From Mycobacterium sp. (GTDB lineage Bacteria > Actinomycetota > Actinomycetes > Mycobacteriales > Mycobacteriaceae), in contig JAHBAP020000051.1 in the NCBI GenBank assembly GCA_018500005.2, positions 1-7,493 of the forward strand: DNA of 7,493 bases. Direction: 5' to 3'. Made by a program: the position numbers and the translations under genes. Each line of letters begins with the position of its first letter. Position 1 is the first letter of the stretch. Positions 1 through 6,474 of the stretch are shown here, in pieces. The notes under the pieces were generated by a model. The model saw only the letters and a list, made by a program, of their open reading frames with translations. It did not search any database and had not been told where the DNA came from.

Positions 1-90
1 GCGGGATTTTTTGGGGCGGGGGGGGCCGGTGGGGCCGGTTGTGGTCGGGCGGGGGCCGCAGGGGCCGCCGTGGGGAGGGGCGGGGGCCGG
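1..90. other. G-biased low-quality contig end (sequencing error zone)
   Basis: By my count 57 of these 90 bases are G, 18 are C and only 3 are A. The adjoining sequence is balanced GC-rich coding DNA. Read on the minus strand in the fprB frame, the last codons give GPTG-PPRPKKS-R. Mycobacterial FprB, from memory, has GPTG-FIGTNKS-C there, so the frame is intact while most mismatched bases have become G on the plus strand. This is what G overcalling (no-signal calls) at read ends would produce, and it is not natural divergence. Protein sequence derived from this stretch should not be trusted. Confidence 0.8.
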
Positions 91-1398
91 GTCGATGACC
101 CGGGCGGGCTCGTTGGGTTCCACCGCCGTGGTCTGGTCGAACGGAAGATCCGGGGCCGGCGCTCCTCGGTACCCGATGGAGGTGAGCACGAGGCCGGCGT
201 CGATCCGAATGGATTGGCCCGAGTCGGCATGGCGGAACTCGACGCCCTCGGCCCGGTTCGTGCCGAGGATACGATGCGGATTCAGACTGTAGGCCAATCG
301 GATTCGCCGCCCCGATGGCGCGGTCGCGGCATCCGGCAGGCCTGCCAGGATCTCGAGCTTGGCGCGGGTGACCGGGTCGCGGACGGTCTGCAGGTCACCG
401 CGAACCAGGCTGTGGTCTGCGGCCTCGAGGACGACGTCGGCGGTCCCGGTCAGTCCGATCAGTTCCGGCAGGGTGAAAGCGGAATCCGCCGGGCCGCGGC
501 GGGCGGCCACCACCACTTCACGGACCGCCGACTCCCGCAGCGCCCGCAGCGCGGTGTTGGAAATGTCCGTTACGGCAAGCTTTTCCGGATCAGCGGTGAG
601 GATGCGAGCGACGTCCAATGCCACGTTGCCGTTTCCGATCAGCACCACCCGCGGATTGCTGAGGTCGACTGGACCGTCCGCGAAGGCGGGGTGTCCGTTG
701 ATCCAGGCGACCACCTCGGTGGAACTTGCGGATCCGGGCAGTCCAATGCCGTCGATCTGCAGCCGCCGGTCACCGGGTGTCCCGACGGCGTAGATCACCG
801 CGTGGTGGTGATCCAACAGCTCGGCGTGCGAAAGATGTTTTCCGACTTCGACATTGAGGTAGTAGGTGAATCGGCGTGCTCTGCTGATCCGGTCGAACAG
901 CGCCGAGACGGATTTGGTGCTCTGATGATCGGGCGCCACCCCGGCACGCACAAGTCCGTAGGGCGTCGGCAGCTTGTCGAACACGTTGACCCGAACCCCG
1001 GCCTGAGTCAGCAGTTCGTCGGCGGCATACATCCCGGCGGGTCCGGAACCGACAATGGCCACCGCCAGCCCTCGACCCCGTACCTGTGGCGCGGGCAGCA
1101 CGGGCGCAAGCTTGGAGGTCGGCGGAACCTTCACCCCTTCCGGCCGCGCCGGATAGTGGTCGGCGTTGACGGCGATGAAGGGTAGCTGCTCGGGGGTGAG
1201 CCGACTGTCATGCCGGATCGCCCCCACCGGGCATGCGGACACGCAGGCGCCGCAGTCCACACAGGCAACCGGGTCGATGAAAAGCATTTCCGCGGAGGCG
1301 AACCCGGGCTCGTCCGGACTGGGATGGATGCAGTTCACCGGACACGCGTACACGCACGATCCGTCGCTGCAGCAGGGCTGCGTGATGACGTGTGGCAT
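1..1398 (-). CDS. fprB: Ferredoxin/ferredoxin–NADP reductase fusion FprB, 3' end missing
   Basis: A flavoprotein expected to move electrons between NADPH and iron-sulfur carriers in the cytosol, with its own ferredoxin domain. 466 codons are present without a stop. M. tuberculosis FprB is about 575 residues (from memory), so roughly 110 C-terminal residues lie beyond the contig. Residues 1–60 form a bacterial ferredoxin domain: a first cluster motif around C9/C10, C15, C19-P and C23, and a second, C46-x2-C49-x2-C52-x3-C56-P. Residues 113–123 hold the FAD-binding GxGxxG loop (VGSGPAG), and 148–162 the conserved GLVRAGVAPDHQSTK. Residues 253–259 carry a second dinucleotide loop (LIGNGNV) for NADP, followed by AARRGPADSAFTLPEL at 298–313. 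The start is ATG, 10 nt after the stop of the diiron oxygenase gene, with no good ribosome binding site, which suggests co-transcription and translational coupling. Codons 437–466 are corrupted by base-calling errors. Electron partner and cluster type (3Fe-4S plus 4Fe-4S) are inferred. Confidence 0.93.
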   Translation of the reverse strand, partial: MPHVITQPCCSDGSCVYACPVNCIHPSPDEPGFASAEMLFIDPVACVDCGACVSACPVGAIRHDSRLTPEQLPFIAVNADHYPARPEGVKVPPTSKLAPVLPAPQVRGRGLAVAIVGSGPAGMYAADELLTQAGVRVNVFDKLPTPYGLVRAGVAPDHQSTKSVSALFDRISRARRFTYYLNVEVGKHLSHAELLDHHHAVIYAVGTPGDRRLQIDGIGLPGSASSTEVVAWINGHPAFADGPVDLSNPRVVLIGNGNVALDVARILTADPEKLAVTDISNTALRALRESAVREVVVAARRGPADSAFTLPELIGLTGTADVVLEAADHSLVRGDLQTVRDPVTRAKLEILAGLPDAATAPSGRRIRLAYSLNPHRILGTNRAEGVEFRHADSGQSIRIDAGLVLTSIGYRGAPAPDLPFDQTTAVEPNEPARVIDPAPAPPHGGPCGPRPTTTGPTGPPRPKKSR

Positions 1399-1408
1399 CG
1401 CCGAACGG

Positions 1409-2422
1409 CTACGCGGCGGTCAGGTGGCGGCGCTGCGGCTCGCTTCGGAACCTACTGGGTGCGCCGTCGATCTTGCACAGCCGCCAGAACACCCGCGCCA
1501 GCGGGTTCATCATGCCGGTGTCGTAGCAGAGCATCCGGACGTCACCGAACATGTCCTGCAACCACTTCCGTGACTCCGGGGAGCGGAAGAACAGCTCCCT
1601 GCGGATCTCCAGCGGGATGCCGTACTCGCGGAAGAAGCTGCGCGGCGGCACGAGGATGGCCTGGCACAGGATGCGCATGATGAGCGGCACGTTGACCGAC
1701 AGCAGCAGCCGCTGTCGGCGGTTGAGGTGGGGCAGGCGCTTGCGGAGATACTCATGGGCGAAGGAGATGTGCCGGGCCTCCTCGGCCACATGGATGGCCA
1801 TCACCTTCTCCATGATCGGATGCAGCTCTTTGCCTTCGCGAAGCACCTGCTTCTGGGTGTGGTCGATGGGTTCTTCGCCGGCGAGCACCCCGAAGAAGAA
1901 CGGGATCGGCAGCGGGCCGGGAACCAGTGGGATCAGCGGAGAGACCCAGCGCAACAGCCGCGGCATGCCCGGTACGTCCACGCCGATCCGGTTGACCATC
2001 TCCTGGAACATCAGGGTGTGGTTTCCCTCTTCGATGGCCTCGTGAGTGCAGTAGCGGTACTCCGGCGAGCCGTTGGGCACCCAGAACGCGTAGTTCATCA
2101 GGCCGCGGATCAGGATCGACTCGAACTGCAGACCGACCTTGGCGACGTTGGCCTGCCGCCACTGGCCGATGGCGATCCGCTTGGCGACCGGTTGCGCCTG
2201 ATACCAGGGATGACCGCCCAGTGGGTCACTCGCGGGCAAGATCCAGCGTTCGTCGTCGGGAGTGACCGCATATTCCGGCGAATCCCAGTCGATGTCGGTG
2301 TATGGGTTGAAATTGCGCCGGACCGAACCCTCCGAGAGCGTCGTCAGCATGTCGACATAGGGGGTGTCGTCGCGAACCTCCATGTTGCGCCGCCAACGCC
2401 TGACCATCTTGGTCCTCGCCAT
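1409..2422 (-). CDS. AurF-like diiron oxygenase (Rv0885-type)
   Basis: A 337-residue protein of the AurF (p-aminobenzoate N-oxygenase) diiron family, closely like mycobacterial Rv0885. The ligand set can be placed by spacing: E101; E132-x2-H135 (in EAIEEGNH); E184 (in AGEEPIDH); then H211-x3-E215-x2-H218 (in HVAEEARH). The distances 184-to-211 (27), 211-to-215 and 215-to-218 match my memory of AurF (E196, H223, E227, H230). A four-helix-bundle oxygenase using O2 and two irons is therefore expected; the substrate is unknown. The N-terminus is very basic (MARTKMVRRWRRNM). I chose the ATG at 2422, not a longer in-frame start at 2476, because a GGGAGG ribosome binding site lies 6 nt upstream and homologues begin MARTKMV. 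fprB follows 10 nt downstream and is the obvious electron donor candidate. The gene is transcribed divergently from serC. Confidence 0.92.
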   Translation of the reverse strand: MARTKMVRRWRRNMEVRDDTPYVDMLTTLSEGSVRRNFNPYTDIDWDSPEYAVTPDDERWILPASDPLGGHPWYQAQPVAKRIAIGQWRQANVAKVGLQFESILIRGLMNYAFWVPNGSPEYRYCTHEAIEEGNHTLMFQEMVNRIGVDVPGMPRLLRWVSPLIPLVPGPLPIPFFFGVLAGEEPIDHTQKQVLREGKELHPIMEKVMAIHVAEEARHISFAHEYLRKRLPHLNRRQRLLLSVNVPLIMRILCQAILVPPRSFFREYGIPLEIRRELFFRSPESRKWLQDMFGDVRMLCYDTGMMNPLARVFWRLCKIDGAPSRFRSEPQRRHLTAA

Positions 2423-2424
2423 GA

Positions 2425-3687
<1,263 letters not shown>

Positions 3688-3692
3688 ACCTC

Positions 3693-3710
3693 TGTAACCT
3701 CATCTGTAAC
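3693..3710 (+). repeat. TGTAAC direct repeat upstream of sepH
   Basis: TGTAAC at 3693–3698 and 3705–3710, with 6 nt between the copies (the match extends to TCTGTAAC). It lies just after the serC stop and about 40 nt upstream of the proposed sepH -10. Direct repeats of GTAAC-type half-sites recall those described for the response regulator MtrA in actinobacteria (from memory). The 12-nt period is slightly long for an OmpR-family dimer. It may equally be a chance repeat. Confidence 0.35.
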
Positions 3711-3720
3711 ACGCGCGTGT
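3709..3720. repeat. Perfect 12-bp palindrome in the serC–sepH gap
   Basis: ACACGCGCGTGT equals its own reverse complement. It has no loop and no following T-run, so it is not an intrinsic terminator. An operator or a chance GC-rich palindrome are the options. It abuts the TGTAAC repeat. Confidence 0.35.
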
Positions 3721-3749
3721 CCGATCCGTTATGTCAATGCACGCCGCGT

Positions 3750-3770
3750 TATGGTCCGGTTCGAAGGAGG
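3750..3770 (+). promoter_or_regulatory. sepH -10 element and ribosome binding site
   Basis: TATGGT at 3750–3755 fits TANNNT and would start a transcript near 3762. A strong GAAGGAGG ribosome binding site at 3763–3770 sits 5 nt before the ATG at 3776. It fixes the sepH start against a longer in-frame start at 3731. sepH thus probably has its own short-leader promoter as well as possible read-through from serC. Confidence 0.55.
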
Positions 3771-3775
3771 TCGTC

Positions 3776-4606
3776 ATGCGGGAGCTCACACTCATAGGAC
3801 TCGACGTCGGCGGCAACCACATCATCTGTGAGGGTGGCAACCCGGCCGACAAGTTCTTAGTCCGGCTCGATGACCGCCTGCGCGCGGCAGTGCGCGGTGA
3901 CGCCACGCGATCCGGACAGGTTTCCCGAGACAGTGAGGTGAGAGCCGTGTTGACTCCCAAGGACATCCAAGCCCGCATCAGGGCCGGCGCATCCGTTCAG
4001 GAGCTCGCGGCCAGTTCGGGGATGGACCCCTCCAAGATCGACCGGTTCGCCCACCCGGTGCTGCTTGAGCGTCAGCGCGCAGCCGAGTTGGCCACCGCCG
4101 CGCATCCGGTGCTCGCCGAGGGTCCGACGGTGGAGACTCTGCTGGAGACCGTCACTGCTGCACTGACCGAACGCGGCCTGAGTGCCAACGACACCACCTG
4201 GGACGCTTGGCGCGCCGAGGACGGCCGCTGGAAGATCCGGATGGGCTGGCAGGCCGGCCTCTCGGAGAACTACGCACACTTCCGCTTCACGCCCGGTGCG
4301 CACGGCGGCACGGTGACCGCCATCGACGAGGAAGCCAGTGCGCTGATCGACCCTGAGTTCGAGCGTCCGCTGCGTCCGGTCGCTCCGGTCTCGCAACTGG
4401 AGTTCGACGTGCCCGCCGCTCCGGTGGAGGAGGCCGCGCCCGTCGCGGTGCCGCCCGCTCTCGCCGGGCCTGCCGCCCGTGCCGCCGCGGCCGAGTCGGC
4501 TCAGCCCAAGCCTGGCCCGGTCCCGGCCAAGCGGAGCGGCCGGAAACCCACGATTCCGGCCTGGGAAGACGTGCTGCTGGGCGTGCGTTCCAGCGGCGAC
4601 CGCTAA
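3776..4606 (+). CDS. sepH: Septation protein SepH (DUF3071 family)
   Basis: An actinobacterial cell-division protein. In the family, SepH binds FtsZ and stimulates its assembly at the division site in the cytoplasm. It has 276 residues and resembles M. tuberculosis Rv0883c. The N-terminal conserved domain starts MRELTLIGLD and continues to about residue 57. A helix-turn-helix-like segment spans about 59–95 (LTPKDIQARIRAGASVQELAASSGMDPSKIDRFA by segments), followed by the conserved HPVLLERQRAAELATAAHPVL (93–113). Residues 142–200 include WDAWRAEDGRWKI and AHFRFTPGAHGGT. A proline/alanine-rich, probably disordered linker runs about 212–255. The last conserved motif is IPAWEDVLLGVRS (260–272), the C-terminal signature of the family. 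The start follows a strong GAAGGAGG site. Transcription converges with the DUF2537 gene 16 nt away. The HTH is thought to serve FtsZ regulation; DNA binding is not shown here. Confidence 0.95.
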   Translation: MRELTLIGLDVGGNHIICEGGNPADKFLVRLDDRLRAAVRGDATRSGQVSRDSEVRAVLTPKDIQARIRAGASVQELAASSGMDPSKIDRFAHPVLLERQRAAELATAAHPVLAEGPTVETLLETVTAALTERGLSANDTTWDAWRAEDGRWKIRMGWQAGLSENYAHFRFTPGAHGGTVTAIDEEASALIDPEFERPLRPVAPVSQLEFDVPAAPVEEAAPVAVPPALAGPAARAAAAESAQPKPGPVPAKRSGRKPTIPAWEDVLLGVRSSGDR

Positions 4607-4630
4607 GCCCCGCTAAGCCCCGCTAAGCCA
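4601..4630. repeat. Three tandem copies of a 10-bp unit at a convergent gene end
   Basis: CGCTAAGCCC occurs at 4601–4610 and 4611–4620, with a third copy ending in A (CGCTAAGCCA) at 4621–4630. The TAA of sepH is in copy 1 (4604–4606). The TAG of the minus-strand DUF2537 gene is in copy 3 (complement of 4623–4625). Duplication by slippage is the simple explanation; it is not a hairpin terminator. Confidence 0.85.
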
Positions 4631-4904
4631 GGGTCAACGCCAGCGTCGCGGTCCACCCGATCGCAACTCCCACCGCTGCGCCGAGGACGAACCATCTGCG
4701 GACCGGCACCTTGCGCCAGTCCCACAGTGTCGGCGCCAGTCCGCCGACCGCGATCAGGTTGAGGCCGACCGAGATAATCGGGTTCACCCGTGTCATCCCG
4801 AGGCTCAATACGACGATCGCCGCGGCGACGACGGCCGCGACAAAGGCCGCGACCGTCAGACCAGTCCCCCAGGGCGTCGGATCGGACGCGGTTTCGTCGG
4901 ACAC
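4623..4904 (-). CDS. Small three-helix membrane protein, DUF2537 type (Rv0882-like)
   Basis: A 93-residue integral membrane protein of unknown function, like mycobacterial Rv0882. A short acidic, cytosol-type N-terminus (MSDETASDPTPWG) is followed by three hydrophobic stretches at about 14–36, 42–60 and 71–92. The loop WDWRKVPVRRW (61–71) between helices 2 and 3 is rich in basic and aromatic residues, which by the positive-inside rule suggests a cytoplasmic loop. The start codon is GTG. It lies 9 nt after the methyltransferase stop, with only a weak purine run (GGGG) upstream, so co-transcription and coupling with the methyltransferase are likely. No catalytic residues are evident. The stop lies inside the 10-bp tandem repeat shared with the convergent sepH end. 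Confidence 0.85.
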   Translation of the reverse strand: MSDETASDPTPWGTGLTVAAFVAAVVAAAIVVLSLGMTRVNPIISVGLNLIAVGGLAPTLWDWRKVPVRRWFVLGAAVGVAIGWTATLALTLA

Positions 4905-4913
4905 CGCCCCAGG

Positions 4914-5726
4914 CTATCGCCCGCGAGCACGCTCGTAGAACGCCAGTGCCGCCGCGGTGGCGACGTTGAGCGAGTCGGTCCCCCGCGACATCGGGATACG
5001 GACCCGGGCGTCGGCGGCCCGCATCACCGTCTCGGTGAGGCCGGGCCCTTCCGCGCCGACCAGAACCGCGACCTTCTCGCCCGCCAGGCTTTCCGCCGCC
5101 TCTGCCAGTGCTGCCGCCCGCGGATCGGGCGTCATTGCGAGCAGGCGAAAGTCGTTGGCGCGCAGGATGTCCAGATCCCTCGGCCAGCTCTCAGCCTTGG
5201 CGAAGGGCACCAGCAGGGCGTGTCCCATCGACACCCGAACCGCCCGCCGGTACAACGGGTCGGCACAGCCTGCGCCGAATACCACCGCGTCGACCCCCAG
5301 CCCGGCGGCGTTACGGAAGATCGAGCCGAGGTTCTCGTGGTCGTTGACCCCCTCGAGCACCGCGACCGTGCGGGCCTCGGCCAGCACCTGCGCGACGCCG
5401 AGTTCAGGCGGGCGGCGGGCGGCGCCGAGGACACCGCGGTTGAGGTGGAAGCCCACCACGTCTGCCATCACCTCGGCCGAGGCGCGATAGAACGGGATGT
5501 CGACACCGCGCAGGTCCTCGGCCAGTTCGGTGAGCCGCCGGTCGGTGCCCAGGAAAGCATGCGGGGTGAACCGGGAGGCGAGCATCCGCTGCACCACCAG
5601 CACACCCTCGGCGATCACCAGGCCCTTGCCGCTGGGCAGGTCCGGCCGGCGGTCAACGCTGTTGAGGTCGCGGAAGTCATCGACCCGGGCGTCGGCGGGG
5701 TCCGTGATGTCGATGACCGTGGCCAC
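4914..5726 (-). CDS. SpoU/TrmH-family RNA 2'-O-methyltransferase (Rv0881-like)
   Basis: A SAM-dependent RNA ribose methyltransferase of the SPOUT class, 270 residues; the target nucleotide is not known. The N-terminal RNA-binding-like domain (about 1–110) contains GLVIAEGVLVVQRML (35–49). The SPOUT domain (about 117–268) shows the three family motifs. Motif 1 is NDHENLGSIFRNA (128–140), with the catalytic-type arginine R138. Motif 2 is VLVGAEGPGL (221–230), and motif 3 is IPMSRGTDSLNVATAAALAFYE (244–265 by segments). Motif 3 carries the SLN signature that forms part of the trefoil-knot SAM site. The start is GTG, giving MATVIDITDP. There is no ribosome binding site, but a -10-like TACCTT on the minus strand ends 6 nt upstream, so the transcript may be leaderless. 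The DUF2537 gene follows 9 nt downstream. It resembles 23S rRNA methyltransferases such as RlmB, but a tRNA target is possible. Confidence 0.93.
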   Translation of the reverse strand: MATVIDITDPADARVDDFRDLNSVDRRPDLPSGKGLVIAEGVLVVQRMLASRFTPHAFLGTDRRLTELAEDLRGVDIPFYRASAEVMADVVGFHLNRGVLGAARRPPELGVAQVLAEARTVAVLEGVNDHENLGSIFRNAAGLGVDAVVFGAGCADPLYRRAVRVSMGHALLVPFAKAESWPRDLDILRANDFRLLAMTPDPRAAALAEAAESLAGEKVAVLVGAEGPGLTETVMRAADARVRIPMSRGTDSLNVATAAALAFYERARGR

Positions 5727-5731
5727 GGCGA

Positions 5732-5738
5732 TAAGGTA
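5732..5738. promoter_or_regulatory. Overlapping divergent -10 elements
   Basis: The 7-mer TAAGGTA holds TAAGGT on the plus strand (5732–5737), 7 nt before the ATG at 5745. It also holds TACCTT on the minus strand (5738–5733), 6 nt before the GTG at 5726. Both fit TANNNT, and both distances suit leaderless transcription. Neither start codon has a Shine–Dalgarno sequence. The two start codons are only 18 nt apart, so each promoter's upstream part must lie in the other gene. Confidence 0.55.
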
Positions 5739-5744
5739 GCGCTA

Positions 5745-5999
5745 ATGCCCGAGATCGAACCGCCCGCCCTGCCCGCGTCACTGGCCGACCCTCGACCGGT
5801 GGTAGCCGCGGGAGCGCTGCTGTGGACGCTGGCCGCCATCGGGGCGTTCACCATTCCCGCGCTGCACAGTTGGCGACCGATCACCGTCGCCGGCCTCGGT
5901 GTGAGCGCGTTCGGCGCGCTGCTCTTCCTCTGGCAGCGTTCGGCGGCCAGGCGGGGGTCCCGGGGGGCACAGACCGGGCTCGAACCGAGCCGGCACTAA
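5745..5999 (+). CDS. Small two-helix membrane protein, DUF2530 type (Rv0879c-like)
   Basis: An 84-residue integral membrane protein of unknown role. A proline-rich N-terminus (MPEIEPPALPASLADPRPVV) leads into two hydrophobic helices at about 19–38 and 46–63. These are separated by the short loop LHSWRP, and a basic tail (QRSAARRGSR, 64–73) predicts a cytoplasmic C-terminus. The conserved-looking DPRPVV just before helix 1 and the overall length fit the DUF2530 family and M. tuberculosis Rv0879c (from memory). The ATG at 5745 was chosen because a -10 hexamer lies 7 nt upstream, and longer in-frame extensions would run antisense through the methyltransferase gene. The SRPBCC gene begins 19 nt downstream, making a probable two-gene operon. 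Confidence 0.8.
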   Translation: MPEIEPPALPASLADPRPVVAAGALLWTLAAIGAFTIPALHSWRPITVAGLGVSAFGALLFLWQRSAARRGSRGAQTGLEPSRH

Positions 6000-6001
6000 G
6001 G

Positions 6002-6015
6002 AAGGAAGAAGGAGG
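6002..6015 (+). promoter_or_regulatory. Double purine-rich ribosome binding site of the SRPBCC gene
   Basis: A run of purines holds two Shine–Dalgarno-like units, GAAGGAAG and AAGGAGG. The second ends only 3 nt before the ATG at 6019, which is unusually close. The first gives more normal spacing. Together they support this start. Confidence 0.6.
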
Positions 6016-6018
6016 ATC

Positions 6019-6474
6019 ATGGCTGCGCCGATTCTGAAGGCCGAGATCGAGATCAACGCACCGGTCAGCAAGGTGTGGAGCCTGGTATCCGACCCCAGCC
6101 GGATGCCGCAGTGGAGCCCGCAGTGCCGGATCATGAAGGCGCTGGGCCCTATTCGACCGGGCACCCGCACGCTGAACCTCAACCGTCGCGGATTGCTGTT
6201 CTGGCCGACCACCTCGGTGATCACCGAGGTCGTTCCGGAACGCAAGTTTGCCTTCCGGATACCGGTCAACACAACCGTGTGGAGCTACGAGCTGGAGCCC
6301 ACCGCTACCGGTACCCGTCTGATCGAGACCCGGCATGCCGAGAACGGGGTGACCGCGGTCTCCACCGCGGCGACCAAGGTGGCACTCGGCGGCATCGATA
6401 CCTTCGAGCGTGAACTGGTCGAGGGAATGAACCAGGGCCTTGCCCGGATCAAGGCCGCCGCCGAAGGCCGCTAG
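6019..6474 (+). CDS. SRPBCC (START-like, polyketide cyclase/dehydrase type) protein
   Basis: A 151-residue single-domain protein of the SRPBCC superfamily, which forms a helix-grip fold around a deep hydrophobic ligand pocket. Typical landmarks are the opening strand KAEIEINAPVSKVWSLVSDPSRMPQWSP (7–34 by segments), SVITEVVPERKFAFRI (66–81), the strand WSYELEPTATGTRLIETR (88–105), and a long C-terminal helix from about 127 to 148 (DTFERELVEGMNQGLARIKAA). The ligand and reaction, if any, cannot be told from sequence. Lipid or polyketide-like molecules are common in the family, and some members have no catalysis. There is no signal peptide, so it is cytosolic. It is probably co-transcribed with the preceding small membrane protein, 19 nt away. 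Its TAG stop overlaps the stop of the convergent DUF3027 gene in CTAG, leaving no room for a terminator. Confidence 0.9.
   Translation: MAAPILKAEIEINAPVSKVWSLVSDPSRMPQWSPQCRIMKALGPIRPGTRTLNLNRRGLLFWPTTSVITEVVPERKFAFRIPVNTTVWSYELEPTATGTRLIETRHAENGVTAVSTAATKVALGGIDTFERELVEGMNQGLARIKAAAEGR

Noticed and set aside
70..1185. 371-residue plus-strand open frame
   Set aside because: It runs antisense to fprB. The minus strand gives unmistakable ferredoxin and FAD/NADP motifs, while this frame resembles no family.
3709..3720. Palindrome after serC as an intrinsic terminator
   Set aside because: It has no loop bases and no T-run follows.
3731..3775. Upstream extension of sepH by 15 codons
   Set aside because: The GAAGGAGG site at 3763–3770 lies inside it and points to the ATG at 3776, where homologues start.
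5220..5744. Long N-terminal extension of the small membrane protein
   Set aside because: It would run antisense through the methyltransferase gene. The -10 element and family length favour the ATG at 5745.
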